Assembly (NCBI GenBank): GCA_964036275.1
Contig: CAXIWQ010000128.1
Coordinates: 1-64,000 of the forward strand
Origin: Litoditis marina
Lineage: Eukaryota > Nematoda > Chromadorea > Rhabditida > Rhabditidae
Length of the DNA: 64,000 nucleotides
Reading direction: 5' to 3'
Under the pieces are notes generated by a model that did no database searches, had not been told where the DNA came from, and saw only the letters and a program-made list of their open reading frames with translations. A program made the position numbers and the translations under genes. The stretch's first letter is position 1. The number at the start of each line of letters is the position of its first letter. Below are positions 26,729 to 38,460 of this stretch, one piece after another.

Positions 26729-27396
26729 GGCAAAGAGTCGATAACCGCGTTAATTCGTATTTTGTGGCTGTGCGCCACAGAATAGATAGTCGTATTAGGT
26801 TTTTTTAGCTGGGAGCAACATACTTGATAGCCGTATAACCTTTTTCCTGTAGCTGCACGGCAAAGAGTCAATAACCGCGTTAATTTGTCTTTTGTGGCTG
26901 TGCGCCACAGAATATAAAGTCGTATTAGGTTTTCGTAGCTGGGAGCAACAGACTTGATAGCCGTATGAAATGTTCTCTGTAACTGCAAGGCAAAGAGTCA
27001 ATAACCGCGTTAATTTGTATTTTGTGGCTGTGCGCCACAGAATATAAAGTCGTATTATGTTTTTGTAGTTGGAAGCAACAGACTTGATAGCCGTATGATT
27101 TTTTTTTTGTAGCTGCAAGTCAAAATGTCAATAACCGCGTTAATTCGTCTTTGTGGCTGTGCGCCACAGAATAGATTGTCGTATCAGGTTTTTGTAGCTG
27201 GGAGCAACAGACTTGATAGCCGTATGAACTTTTTTTCTTTTCAAGGCAAAGAGGTAATAACCGCGTTAATTTGTCTTTTGTGGCTGTGCGCCACAGGATA
27301 TAAAGTCGTATTAGGTTTTTGTAGCCATGAGCAACAGACTTGATAGCCGTATAAACTTTTTTTCTGTAGCTGCAAGGCAAAGAGTCGATAACCGCG

Positions 27397-30300
27397 TTAT
27401 ATCGTATTTTGTGGCTGTGTGCCACAGAATAGATAGTTGTATTGGGTTTTTCTAGCTGGGAACAACATACTTGATAGCCATATAAACTTTTTTTCTGTAG
27501 CTGCACGGCAAAGAGTCAATAACCGCGTTAATTTGTCTTTTGTGGCTGTGCGCCACAGAATATAAAGTCGTATTAGGTTTTTGTAGCTGGGAGCAACAGA
27601 CTTGATAGCCGTATAAACTTTTTTTCTGTAGCTGCAAGGCAAAGAGGTAATAACCGCGTTAATTTGTCCTTTGTGGCTGTGCGCCACAGAATATAAAGTC
27701 GTATTAGGTTTTTGTAGCTGGGAGCAACAGATTTGATAGCCGTATGAAATGTTCTCTGTAACTGCAAGGCGAAGAGTCAATAACCGCGTTAATTTGTATT
27801 TTGTGGCTGTGCGCCACAGAATATAAAGTCGTATTATGTTTTTGTAGTTGGAAGCAACAGACTTGATAGCCGTATGATTTTTTTTGTAGCTGCAAGTCAA
27901 AATGTCAATAACCGCGTTAATTCGTCTTTGTGGCTGTGCGCCACAGAATAGATTGTCGTATCAGGTTTTTGTAGCTGGGAGCAACAGACTTGATAGCCGT
28001 ATGAACTTTTTTCTGTAGCTGCAAGGCAAAGAGGTAATAACCGCGTTAATTTGTCTTTTGTGGCTGTGCACCACAGGATATAAAGTCGTATTAGGTTTTT
28101 GTAGCCATGAGCAACAGACTTGATAGCCGTATAAACTTTTTTCTGTAGCTGCAAGGCAAAGAGTTGATAACCGCGTTATATCGTATTTTGTGGCTGTGTG
28201 CCACAGAATAGATAGTTGTATTGGGTTTTTCTAGCTGGGAACAACATACTTGATAGCCATATAAACTTTTTTCTGTAGCTGCACGGCAAAGAGTCAATAA
28301 CCGCGTTAATTTGTTTTTCGTGGCTGTGCGCCACAGAATATAAAGTCGTATTAGGTTTTTGTAGCTGGGAGCAACAGACTTGATAGCCGTATAAACTTTT
28401 TTTCTGTAGCTGCAAGGCAAAGAGGTAATAACCGCGTTAATTTGTCTTTTGTGGCTGTGCGCCACAGAATATAAAGTCGTATTAGGTTTTTGTAGCTGGG
28501 AGCAACAGATTTGATAGCCGTATGAAATGTTCTCTGTAACTGCAAGGCAAAGAGTCAATAACCGCGTTAATTTGTATTTTGTGGCTGTGCGCCACATAAT
28601 ATAAAGTCGTATTATGTTTTTGTAGTTGGAAGCAACAGACTTGATAGCCGTATGATTTTTTTTGTAGCTGCAAGTCAAAATGTCAATAACCGCGTTAATT
28701 CGTCTTTGTGGCTGTGCGCCACAGAATAGATTGTCGTATTAGGTTTTTGTAGCTGGGAGCAATAGATTTGATAGCCGTATGAAATGTTCTCTGTAACTGC
28801 GAGGCAAAGAGTCAATAACCGCGTTAATTCGTCTTTTGTGGCTGTGCGCCACAGAATATATAGTCGTATTAGGTTTTTGTAGCTGGGAGCAACAGACTTG
28901 ATAGCCGTATGAACTTTTCTCGGTAGCTGCAAGCCAACAAGTCGATAACCGCGATAATTTGTATTTTGTGGCTGTGCGCCACAGAATAGATTGTCGTATT
29001 AGGTTTTTGTAGCTGGGACCAACAGATTTGATAGCCGTATGAACTTTTTTCTGTAGCTACAAGGCAAAGAGGTAATGACCGCGTTAATTTGTCTTTTGTG
29101 GCTGTGCGCCACAGAATAGATTGTCGTATCAGGTTTTTGTAGCTGGGAGCAACAGACTTGATAGCCGTATGAACTTTTCTCTGTAGCTGCAAGCCAACAA
29201 GTCGATAACCGCGATATTTCGTGTTTTGTGGCTGTGCGCCACAGAATAGATTGTCGTATCAGGTTTTTGTAGCTGGGAGCAACAGATTTGATAGCCGCAT
29301 GAAATGTTATCTGTAACTGCGAGGCAAAGAGTCAATAACCGCGTTAATTCGTATTTTGTGGCTGTGCGCCACAGAATAGATTGTCGTATTAGGTTTTTGT
29401 AGCTGGGAGCAACAGATTTGATAGCCGTATGAACTTTTTTCTGTAGCTGCAAGGCAAAGAGGCAATAACCGCGTTAATTTGTCTTTTGTGGCTGTGCGCC
29501 ACAGAATAGATTGTCGTATCAGGTTTTTTGTAGCTGGGAGCAACAGACTTGATAGCCGTATGAACTGTTCTCTGTAGCTGCAAGGCAAAGAGTCGATAAC
29601 CGCGTTAATTTGTCTTTTGTGGCTGTGCGCCACAGAATAGATTGTCGTATCAGGTTTTTTGTAGCTGGGAGCAACAGACTTGATAGCCGTATGAACTTTT
29701 CTCTGTAGCTGCAAGCCAACAAGTCGATAACCGCGATAATTCGTATTTTGTGGCTGTGCGCCACAGAATAGATTGTCGTATTAGGTTTTTGTAGCTGGGA
29801 GCAACAGATTTGATAGCCGTGTGAACTGTTCTCTGTAGCTGCAAGGCAAAGAGTCGATAACCGCGTTAATTCGTATTTTGTGGCTGTGCGCCACAGAATA
29901 GATTGTCGTATTAGGTTTTTGTAGCTGGGAGCAACAGATTTGATAGCCGTATGAACTTTTTTCTGTAGCTGCAAGGCAAAGAGGTAATAACCGCGTTAAT
30001 TTGTCTTTTGTGGCTGTGCGCCACAGAATAGATTGTCGTATCAGGTTTTTTGTAGCTGGGAGCAACAGACTTGATAGCCGTATGAACTGTTCTCTGTAGC
30101 TGCAAGGCAAAGAGTCGATAACCGCGTTAATTCGTATTTTGTGGCTGTGCGCCACAGAATAGATAGTCGTATTAGGTTTTTTTAGCTGGGAGCAACATAC
30201 TTAATAGCCGTATAACCTTTTTCCTGTAGCTGCACGGCAAAGAGTCAATAACCGCGTTAATTTGTCTTTTGTGGGTGTGCGCCACAGAATATAAAATCGT

Positions 30301-31143
30301 ATTAGGTTTTCGTAGCTGGGAGCAACAGACTTGATAGCCGTATGAACTTTTCTCTGTAGCTGCAAGCCAACAAGTCGATAACCGCGATATTTCGTGTTTT
30401 GTGGCTGTGCGCCACAGAATAGATTGTCGTATTATGTTTCTGTAGTTGGAAGCAACAGACTTGATAGCCGTATGATTTTTTTTTGTAGCTGCAAGTCAAA
30501 ATGTCAATAACCGCGTTAATTCGTCTTTGTGGCTGTGCGCCACAGAATAGATTGTCGTATTAGGTTTTTGTAGCTGGGAGCAACAGATTTGATAGCCGTA
30601 TAAAATGTTATCTGTAACTGCGAGGCGAAGAGTCAATAACCGCGTTAATTCGTCTTTTGTGGCTGTGCGCCACAGAATATATAGTCGTATTAGGTTTTTG
30701 TAGCTGGGAGCAACAGACTTGATAGCCGTATGAACTGTTCTCTGTAGCTGCAAGGCAAAGAGTCGATAACCGCGTTAATTCGTATTTTGTGGCTGTGCGC
30801 CACAGAATAGATAGTCGTATTAGGTTTTTTTAGCTGGGAGCAACATACTTAATAGCCGTATAACCTTTTTCCTGTAGCTGCACGGCAAAGAGTCAATAAC
30901 CGCGTTAATTTGTCTTTTGTGGGTGTGCGCCACAGAATATAAAATCGTATTAGGTTTTCGTAGCTGGGAGCAACAGACTTGATAGCCGTATGAATTTTTT
31001 TCTGTAGCTGCAAGGCAAAGAGGTAATAACCGCGTTAATTTGTCTGTTGTGGCTGTGCGCCACAGAATAGATTGTCGTATCAGGTTTTTGTAGCTGGGAG
31101 CAACAGACTTGATAGCCGTATGAACTTTTCTCTGTAGCTGCAA
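27397..31143. repeat. Large duplication (~3.7 kb of satellite), copy 2
   Basis: Partner of 23113-26728. The additional monomer lies in the 29,345-30,160 interval, where several copies carry a longer T-run (GGTTTTTTGTAGC). Identity stops near 31,140. Confidence 0.8.
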
Positions 31144-32307
31144 GGCAAAAAGTCGATAACCGCGTTATATCGTATTTTGTGGCTGTGTGCCACAGAATAG
31201 ATAGTTGTATTGGGTTTTTCTAGCTGGGAGCAACATACTTGATAGCCATATAAACTTTTTTCTGTAGCTGCAAGCCAAAGAGTCGATAACCGCGTAAATT
31301 CGTATTTTGTGGCTGTGCGCCACAGAATAGATTGTCGTATTAGGTTTTTGTAGCTGGGAGCAACAGATTTGATAGCCGTATGAAATGTTCTCTGTAACTG
31401 CAAGGCAAAGAGGTAATAACCGCGTTAATTTGTCTTTTGTGGCTGTGCGCCACAGAATATAAAGTCGTATTAGGTTTTTGTAGCCATGAGCAACAGACTT
31501 GATAGCCGTATGAATTTTTTTCTGTAGCTGCAAGGCAAAGAGTCGATAACCGCGTTAATTCGTATTTTGTGGCTGTGCGCCACAGAATAGATTGTCGTAT
31601 TAGGTTTTTGTAGCTGGGAGCAACAGATTTGATAGCCGTATGAACTTTTTTCTGTAGCTGCAAGGCAAAGAGGTAATAACCGCGTTAATTTGTCTTTTGT
31701 GGCTGTGCGCCACAGAATAGATTGTCGTATCAGGTTTTTGTAGCTGGGAGCAACAGACTTGATAGCCGTATGAACTTTTCTCTGTAGCTGCAAGCCAACA
31801 AGTCGATAACCGCGATATTTCGTGTTTTGTGGCTGTGCGCCACAGAATAGATTGTCGTATTATGTTTCTGTAGTTGGAAGCAACAGACTTGATAGCCGTA
31901 TGATTTTTTTTGTAGCTGCAAGTCAAAATGTCAATAACCGCGTTAATTCGTCTTTGTGGCTGTGCGCCACAGAATAGATTGTCGTATTAGGTTTTTGTAG
32001 CTGGGAGCAACATATTTGATAGCCGTATGAACTTTTTTCTGTAGCTGCAAGGCAAAGAGGTAATAACCGCGTTAATTTGTCTTTTGTGGCTGTGCGCCAC
32101 AGAATAGATTGTCGTATCAGGTTTTTGTAGCTGGGAGCAACAGACTTGATAGCCGTATGAACTTTTCTCTGTGGCTGCAAGCCAACAAGTCGATAACCGC
32201 GATATTTCGTGTTTTGTGGCTGTGCGCCACAGAATAGATTGTCGTATTATGTTTCTGTAGTTGGAAGCAACAGACTTGATAGCCGTATGATTTTTTTTTG
32301 TAGCTGC

Positions 32308-34512
32308 AAGTCAAAATGTCAATAACCGCGTTAATTCGTCTTTGTGGCTGTGCGCCACAGAATAGATTGTCGTATTAGGTTTTTGTAGCTGGGAGCAACA
32401 GATTTGATAGCCGTATGAAATGTTATCTGTAACTGCGAGGCAAAGAGTCAATAACCGCGTTAATTCGTCTTTTATGGCTGTGCGCCACAGAATATATAGT
32501 CGTATTAGGTTTTTGTAGCTGGGAGCAACAGACTTGATAGCCGTATGAACTGTTCTCTGTAGCTGCAAGGCAAATAGTCGATAACCGCGTTAATTCGTAT
32601 TTTGTGGCTGTGCGCCACAGAATAGATAGTCGTATTAGGTTTTTTTTAGCTGGGAGCAACATACTTAATAGCCGTATAACCTTTTTCCTGTAGCTGCACG
32701 GCAAAGAGTCAATAACCGCGTTAATTTGTCTTTTGTGGGTGTGCGCCACAGAATATAAAATCGTATTAGGTTTTCGTAGCTGGGAGCAACAGACTTGATA
32801 GCCGTATGAATTTTTTTCTGTAGCTGCAAGGCAAAGAGGTAATAACCGCGTTAATTTGTCGGTTGTGGCTGTGCGCCACAGAATATATTGTCGTATCAGG
32901 TTTTTGTAGCTGGGAGCAACAGACTTGATAGCCGTATGAACTTTTCTCTGTAGCTGCAAGGCAAAGAGTCGATAACCGCGTTATATCGTATTTTGTGGCT
33001 GTGTGCCACAGAATAAATAGTTGTATTGGGTTTTTCTAGCTGGGAGCAACATACTTGATAGCCATATAAACTTTTTTCTGTAGCTGCAAGCCAAAGAGTC
33101 GATAACCGCGTAAATTCGTATTTGGTGGCTGTGCGCCACAGAATAGATTGTCGTATTAGGTTTTTGTAGCTGGGAGCAACAGATTTGATAGCCGTATGAA
33201 ATGTTCTCTGTAACTGCAAGGCAAAGAGGTAATAACCGCGTTAATTTGTCTTTTGTGGCTGTGCGCCACAGAATATAAAGTCGTATTAGGTTTTTGTAGC
33301 CATGAGCAACAGACTTGATAGCCGTATAAACTTTTTTTCTGTAGCAGCACGGCAAAGAGTCAATAACCGCGTAAAATCTTTTGTGGCTGTGCGCCACAGA
33401 ATATAAAGTCGTATTAGGTTTTTGTAGCTGGGAGCAACAGACTTGATAGCCGTATAAACTTTTTTCTGTAGCTGCAAAGCAAACAGTCGATAACCGCGTT
33501 AATTCGTATTTTGTGGCTGTGCGCCACAGAATAGATTGTCGTATTAGGTTTTTGTAGCTGGGAGCAACAGATTTGATAGCCGTATGAAATGTTCTCTGTA
33601 ACTGCGAGGCAAAGAGTCAATAACCGCGTTAATTTGTCTTTTGTGGGTGTGCGCCACAGAATATAAAATCGTATTAGGTTTTCGTAGCTGGGAGCAACAG
33701 ACTTGATAGCCGTATGAATTTTTTTTTGTAGCTGCAAGGCAAAGAGTCGATAACCGCGTTAATTCGTATTTTGTGGCTGTGCGCCACAGAATAGATTGTC
33801 GTATTAGGTTTTTGTAGCTGGGAGCAACAGATTTGATAGCCGTATGAACTTTTTTTTGTAGCTGCAAGGCAAAGAGGTAATAACCGCGTTAATTTGTCTT
33901 TTGTGGCTGTGCGCCACAGAATAGATTGTCGTATCAGGTTTTTGTAGCTGGGAGCAACAGACTTGATAGCCGTATGAACTTTTCTCTGTAGCTGCAAGCC
34001 AACAAGTCGATAACCGCGATATTTCGTGTTTTGTGGCTGTGCGCCACAGAATAGATTGTCGTATTATGTTTCTGTAGTTGGAAGCAACAGACTTGGTAGC
34101 CGTATGATTTTTTTTTGTAGCTGCAAGTCAAAATGTCAATAACCGCGTTAATTCGTCTTTGTGGCTGTGCGCCACAGAATAGATTGTCGTATTAGGTTTT
34201 TGTAGCTGGGAGCAACAGATTTGATAGCCGTATGAACTTTTTTCTGTAGCTGCAAGGCAAAGAGGTAATAACCGCGTTAATTTGTCTTTTGTGGCTGTGC
34301 GCCACAGAATAGATTGTCGTATCAGGTTTTTGTAGCTGGGAGCAACAGACTTGATAGCCGTATGAACTTTTCTCTGTAGCTGCAAGCCAACAAGTCGATA
34401 ACCGCGATATTTCGTGTTTTGTGGCTGTGCGCCACAGAATAGATTGTCGTATTATGTTTCTGTAGTTGGAAGCAACAGACTTGATAGCCGTATGATTTTT
34501 TTTTGTAGCTGC
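32308..34512. repeat. 17-monomer higher-order repeat (2,205 bp), copy 1
   Basis: From one marker monomer to the equivalent one at 34,513. The matching copy downstream is split by the LTR element. Features at 33,156 and 33,414 recur at 38,946 and 39,204, an offset of 5,790, which equals 2,205 plus the 3,585 bp of inserted element and duplicated target. Confidence 0.85.
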
Positions 34513-34875
34513 AAGTCAAAATGTCAATAACCGCGTTAATTCGTCTTTGTGGCTGTGCGCCACAGAATAGATTGTCGTATTAGGTTTTTGTAGCTGGGAG
34601 CAACAGATTTGATAGCCGTATGAAATGTTATCTGTAACTGCGAGGCAAAGAGTCAATAACCGCGTTAATTCGTCTTTTGTGGCTGTGCGCCACAGAATAT
34701 ATAGTCGTATTAGGTTTTTGTAGCTGGGAGCAACAGACTTGATAGCCGTATGAACTGTTCTCTGTAGCTGCAAGGCAAAGAGTCGATAACCGCGTTAATT
34801 CGTATTTTGTGGCTGTGCGCCACAGAATAGATAGTCGTATTAGGTTTTTTTTAGCTGGGAGCAACATACTTAATA
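34513..34875. repeat. 2,205-bp higher-order repeat, copy 2 (left part, split by insertion)
   Basis: First about 360 bp of the second copy, interrupted by the LTR element at AATA. The copy resumes at 38,461 and remains alignable to copy 1 until about 39,530. Confidence 0.8.
34872..34875. other. Target site duplication AATA (left)
   Basis: AATA directly before the TG of the LTR. The uninterrupted satellite variant reads ACTTAATAGCCG (for example near 30,189 and 32,672), which is restored when the element plus one AATA is removed. Confidence 0.92.
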
Positions 34876-35235
34876 TGTAAAGGATAGAAATCCTAAGAAT
34901 TAAGAATCAAATGTGAAATATAGAAATAATTGAGTGGTAAGAGGACCACGATGCAACTATACGCGAACAAAAAATAGTTATGGCTGATTTATAGTAATTA
35001 AAATAACAAAATTAAATAACAGACAGAAAAACACCGAACACTTTACAAGGATTAGGACAAGCAACTGCGCTATTGAATCGATGCAATTGTCAGCATCGAA
35101 TAGAATACAACGAATACTATTGACAGTGTAAACATCATGCACAATAATCGTAAACACCGAGTGTGTTGGATAGAAACAATTACCAGCTTATAAAGAAACC
35201 ATGTCGCTAGCTAAGCGTATATTATATTATTAACA
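34876..35235 (-). repeat. 3' LTR (360 bp)
   Basis: Reads TGTAAAGG...TTAACA on the plus strand, so on the element's own strand it starts TGTTAA and ends TTTACA. I find no difference from the copy at 38097-38456. Since the ORF runs leftward, this is the 3' LTR. No canonical AATAAA is seen on the element strand. Confidence 0.95.
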
Positions 35236-35338
35236 ACCGGGGGGTCTCCGAAGAGGCGTCCCGCCGATTAGAACGACATACAAGATAGGGTGTTGAAACT
35301 TGAATAAACCCTCTTCAAATGCAATAATGAGACTATCG
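35236..35338 (-). other. 3' untranslated segment without a clear polypurine tract
   Basis: About 100 bp between the Gag-fusion stop and the 3' LTR. On the element strand the LTR is preceded by GGAGACCCCCCGGT, which is not the purine run expected for plus-strand priming. A second frame (35,595 to 35,230) stays open through here and stops at the TAA formed by the first bases of the LTR (TGT TAA), suggesting the ancestral polyprotein may have ended there. Confidence 0.6.
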
Positions 35339-37684
35339 TCATGTAGACCGATGTGATGACGACCAAAGACGAGAACCGGTGTTGTCTTGACGGAAACCAG
35401 GAGCTGTGTTCGTCGCTCGCAGGTTGTTCTTGGAACCAGGAGCTGTGTTCGTCGCTCGCAGGCTGTTGCTTCTGGTTGACGTTGGGACGACTCGGATGCC
35501 CATGGACTGTACGACTGTAGGGATTGTAGATGTGATGATTGAACTCTGACGTGGAGATGACGACCTGGACTGTTCTTCTGTGTCTGGGATGACACCCTTC
35601 TGATTGTTGGCGTACCATTGGAAAACGTCTCTATCCATACCGTTCCAAAACATCTTCTTTTTCAGAGTCTTCAAGACCTTCTTTGGACCAACGTGTCCTT
35701 GAGACTGTTCCGAACGAAGTGTTTCGTTGAAGATTTCCTGTCTCTTCTCCTTGGGTACAACTCTCCTAGCTTTGCCACCTTGTAGCATTACTTCCAGAGT
35801 GTCTTCAGTCAACTTGAAATCAGACATCCACAGTGTTCTTCTGCATCTTGGCAGAATCACTCTTTTCTCGACTCCTTTTTCGACATTCGTAACAACTTCT
35901 CCGTAGTCTTCATCCTTTTCCAGATATTCCAACCATGTTCTCTCGCGTTCTCTCGTTTCACCAGAGAAACTAAATTTGCGTCTTCCTCGTTGTTTTGACG
36001 TACGTCGTTTCTGTTCAAATCTCATTTCTGAAATGCGCCGCTGTGAGCTATTCACTTCCGCAGCCTTTTTCCGTACGCTCGTAGCGTTACAACGTGTCTC
36101 CACCACTCTCGTAGAATAAGACCTTGGCTGTTGGTAGACATTCGATGTTGATTGATCTTGATTCATCCAATTACTATCGTTCTGAGACTCATATTGTGGA
36201 ACTCGTTGCTCTGTTGATTCATTCCGCTCGTATCCCTCTGTACACCTTGATTGTGACGTTGTCTCCTCACTAGACGCGTACAACGGTTCTCTGCATTCTC
36301 TCTTGATATGCCCGGGTTTTCCACAACGGTAGCACTTTATCCTTGTACCTTCCTCCTTGTTTACCCTTCGCTTGGAAATTGTGATTGACTGTCTCGTTCT
36401 TTCCAATGTCATAGCCGCAGATTTCATCTTTTCGTACACGTACTCTGCTTTAGAGGTTTCCATGATTTGTGCTAGATGAAATGCACCCTCCCATTCACTC
36501 AGTTGATCATACAACAACTCAGCTCTCTTGAACGAAAGACTCTCTGGCGATCTGTCTGGTTCCGCTCGTGATGTTAGCATCTCCAGTTCCAAGCAAAACT
36601 TTGCGACTGTCTGTTCATCCGACTTCATTAACGTTCTGAGTTTCTGACTCGACTTCAGACGCTCCACTGTTTCTGAGCTACGCATTCTCAATCGCATCAC
36701 TTCTACTATCGTACTGAACGTGCCACACTTTTCACTCTCTGAAAGTGTCATGTAGTGTGCTTCGGCTTCTCCCACCAACTGCTCCTTCAGTAATGATTTT
36801 AGATGGCTATCACTCCATGTTGTTCTTGGATAGCGCACCAGAAATGATTGTACAAAATCCATCCAAATTCTTCCGTCTTCACCACTGTATGGTTCCAACT
36901 TTGGAGCCGCTTGTGATCGTAGAAGTTCAATCACTATAGTGTGCAAAGAACTAGACTTGTCTGCCTGTGTCGTTAGCTGATCATCCAGTTGAGCACTGGA
37001 TTCACAGTCATTCACCCTGCTCTCGAAACTTGTTCCCTCCTTGAATCGATTTTCCGCAAGCGTGTCTTCAGCGCGTGCAATACTGCCTCTTGCTACGTTG
37101 AGCTCTTGACACAAGTTGTTGCATTTTTCCAGTACATCGGTTTCACTGCAGTTCAAAGATCTAGCCACGTTTGTTAGCAGCTCATGCTTTCTCTGCACTG
37201 TTTCTACCATGTATTGTCTTGTGCAACCAACAATTTGTGTAATTTCCCTCGTTATGTCAAGATCCTTTCTGGACGTTTCCACAAATTTCCGGAAATCTGC
37301 CAATGTTTGGATATGCATTGCCTTGAGAGCCATTGCTATTCCATATTCTACTGGAAGTTTCCCTGCCTGTCTACTCCCAGCTAGTCGGATGAATTTCCGC
37401 AACATAAGTGCTTCAGCACGAATGGGTTCCATCAATAAATCCCTGTCCTCGTCTGAATACACATTCCTTACGACACTCTGCTCGACTTTTGTCAATAATC
37501 TTGTGATACTGTGTTCGATGTCGGTTATATCATCAATACCGAATCCTGCCCCCATGTTATTGTATTGTTTCCTTGTATTCCTGTCTCCCACCAACGAGTC
37601 ATTCCGTCCAGAATACTCATGCAATTGATGTTGTCTTGTGGCTACACCTCCTATGTTTTCAACTGCCAACAAGTTCCTATCCAT
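35339..37684 (-). CDS. gag: Gag polyprotein fused in frame to an integrase-region remnant
   Basis: 781 codons from ATG at 37684. Residues 1-260 are helical, charged and unfamiliar in detail. From P261 a capsid-like Gag domain begins (KLEPYSGEDGRIW at 262-274) and extends to about residue 435. Gag forms the particle that packages element RNA. A CCHC zinc knuckle follows at C451, C454, H459 and C464, for RNA binding, then a basic stretch (about 530-582, including RGRRKFSF at 566-573). Around residue 574-584 the protein switches to sequence resembling the linker between RNase H and integrase in Ty3/gypsy polyproteins. An H2C2-like zinc-binding segment follows at about 640-697, recognisable by GHVG (H664), FWNGMDRDV and W690. 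Only one of the four zinc ligands is obvious: the first H is R or E, and the final C-x-x-C is NNQK. After about 697 the sequence is low complexity with a 13-residue tandem repeat. Protease, reverse transcriptase and the integrase core are missing. The Gag part looks intact and could work; the integrase remnant cannot. Confidence 0.85.
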   Translation of the reverse strand: MDRNLLAVENIGGVATRQHQLHEYSGRNDSLVGDRNTRKQYNNMGAGFGIDDITDIEHSITRLLTKVEQSVVRNVYSDEDRDLLMEPIRAEALMLRKFIRLAGSRQAGKLPVEYGIAMALKAMHIQTLADFRKFVETSRKDLDITREITQIVGCTRQYMVETVQRKHELLTNVARSLNCSETDVLEKCNNLCQELNVARGSIARAEDTLAENRFKEGTSFESRVNDCESSAQLDDQLTTQADKSSSLHTIVIELLRSQAAPKLEPYSGEDGRIWMDFVQSFLVRYPRTTWSDSHLKSLLKEQLVGEAEAHYMTLSESEKCGTFSTIVEVMRLRMRSSETVERLKSSQKLRTLMKSDEQTVAKFCLELEMLTSRAEPDRSPESLSFKRAELLYDQLSEWEGAFHLAQIMETSKAEYVYEKMKSAAMTLERTRQSITISKRRVNKEEGTRIKCYRCGKPGHIKRECREPLYASSEETTSQSRCTEGYERNESTEQRVPQYESQNDSNWMNQDQSTSNVYQQPRSYSTRVVETRCNATSVRKKAAEVNSSQRRISEMRFEQKRRTSKQRGRRKFSFSGETRERERTWLEYLEKDEDYGEVVTNVEKGVEKRVILPRCRRTLWMSDFKLTEDTLEVMLQGGKARRVVPKEKRQEIFNETLRSEQSQGHVGPKKVLKTLKKKMFWNGMDRDVFQWYANNQKGVIPDTEEQSRSSSPRQSSIITSTIPTVVQSMGIRVVPTSTRSNSLRATNTAPGSKNNLRATNTAPGFRQDNTGSRLWSSSHRST
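35396..35462 (-). repeat. 39-bp tandem duplication near the Gag-fusion C-terminus
   Basis: A 28-bp core, ACCAGGAGCTGTG... to ...GCTCGCAGG, occurs at 35,396-35,423 and 35,435-35,462, a period of 39 bp (13 codons). It keeps the reading frame and yields two LRATNTAPG units in the protein. Confidence 0.85.
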
Positions 37685-38079
37685 CTTGAGAATGTACTAT
37701 ACCCAAATGAAAATTTGGGCAGCGATTCCCCTGTATCCTGACAAAATTTACTCCGAAAAATGAAAATTTGGGCAGCACTTCTCCTAGGAAAATTGCTATT
37801 TAAACCCAAGAATTCACTCGGAATGCCCTTTGGCAGATCGGCGACAGTGTCCGTATGACGTCTCACGTCAGACAACTTCGCAAAGGTAAATTGGTTGCCC
37901 TTTGGCAGATCGGCGACAGTGTCTATCAGACAACTTCGCAAAGGTAGTTGATATCGAGAATGTGCAATGGAGATTCAATGCAATCAAACAAGGAATATAT
38001 ACTAATTTTGTAAGTTAATTACAAAAAAACAGGCCTCTACTAAAATTCTTTGATTTTCGCGCTTCTATAATTAACAAAT
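37685..38079 (-). other. Leader (5' untranslated region) of the LTR element
   Basis: About 395 bp between primer site and Gag start. It contains two imperfect direct repeats. One is at 37,824-37,888 and 37,896-37,946 (starting TGCCCTTTGGCAGATCGG, the second lacking about 14 bp). The other is AAATGAAAATTTGGGCAGC at 37,705-37,723 and 37,758-37,776. An open frame across it (37,941 to 37,651) merely reflects these repeats. Packaging or dimerisation signals are expected here in such elements, but none can be identified by eye. Confidence 0.7.
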
Positions 38080-38096
38080 GAGCGGTTCGGCCCCCA
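38080..38096 (-). promoter_or_regulatory. Primer binding site, probably tRNA-Pro
   Basis: Directly abutting the 5' LTR on the minus strand: TGGGGGCCGAACCGCTC. The complementary tRNA 3' end would read ...GGTTCGGCCCCCA. This has the C discriminator plus CCA characteristic of tRNA-Pro, and an acceptor strand TTCGGCC that would pair with a GGCCGAA start. The tRNA assignment is inference; that this is the primer site is well supported by position and the TGG start. Confidence 0.75.
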
Positions 38097-38456
38097 TGTA
38101 AAGGATAGAAATCCTAAGAATTAAGAATCAAATGTGAAATATAGAAATAATTGAGTGGTAAGAGGACCACGATGCAACTATACGCGAACAAAAAATAGTT
38201 ATGGCTGATTTATAGTAATTAAAATAACAAAATTAAATAACAGACAGAAAAACACCGAACACTTTACAAGGATTAGGACAAGCAACTGCGCTATTGAATC
38301 GATGCAATTGTCAGCATCGAATAGAATACAACGAATACTATTGACAGTGTAAACATCATGCACAATAATCGTAAACACCGAGTGTGTTGGATAGAAACAA
38401 TTACCAGCTTATAAAGAAACCATGTCGCTAGCTAAGCGTATATTATATTATTAACA
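38097..38456 (-). repeat. 5' LTR (360 bp)
   Basis: Second copy of the 360-bp direct repeat, adjacent to the primer binding site and therefore the 5' LTR of the minus-strand element. Expected to hold the promoter (U3) and transcript start. Confidence 0.95.
38408..38416 (-). promoter_or_regulatory. Possible TATA box in the 5' LTR
   Basis: CTTTATAAG, a palindromic TATA-like element 40-49 bp inside the upstream edge of the 5' LTR. It is the best TATA-like match I see on the element strand, but such AT-rich motifs arise by chance and a U3 this short would be unusual. Confidence 0.3.
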
Positions 38457-38460
38457 AATA
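38457..38460. other. Target site duplication AATA (right)
   Basis: AATA directly after the CA end of the LTR, followed by GCCGTATAACC, the expected continuation of the interrupted monomer. Confidence 0.92.

Larger units (their letters stand above)
19914..34875. repeat. 130-bp satellite array, block 2
   Basis: Continuation of the same satellite, in the same orientation, between the two transposons. It includes a marker monomer that is 1-2 bp shorter and carries TCAAAATGTCAATAACC (for example at about 21,404, 22,059, 24,395 and 26,081). An unusual deletion at about 27,228-27,245 replaces the TGTAGCTGCAAGG segment by TTTTCAAGG. No gene is present. Ends with the AATA target site of the LTR element. 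Confidence 0.98.
34876..38456 (-). mobile_element. Internally deleted LTR retrotransposon (3,581 bp), Ty3/gypsy-like
   Basis: Complete insertion with two 360-bp LTRs (TG...CA), a 4-bp target duplication, a primer binding site next to the 38,097 LTR and a single long ORF on the minus strand. Gag with a CCHC knuckle is retained. The sequence then jumps to a remnant of the RNase H-integrase linker and integrase zinc-binding region. Protease, reverse transcriptase, RNase H and the integrase catalytic core are absent. Order of remnants and the H2C2-like segment suggest Ty3/gypsy; BEL/Pao is a weaker alternative, since 4-bp duplications occur in both. LTRs that look identical and a clean target duplication indicate recent insertion, so enzymes were presumably supplied by a full-length relative. 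Confidence 0.92.
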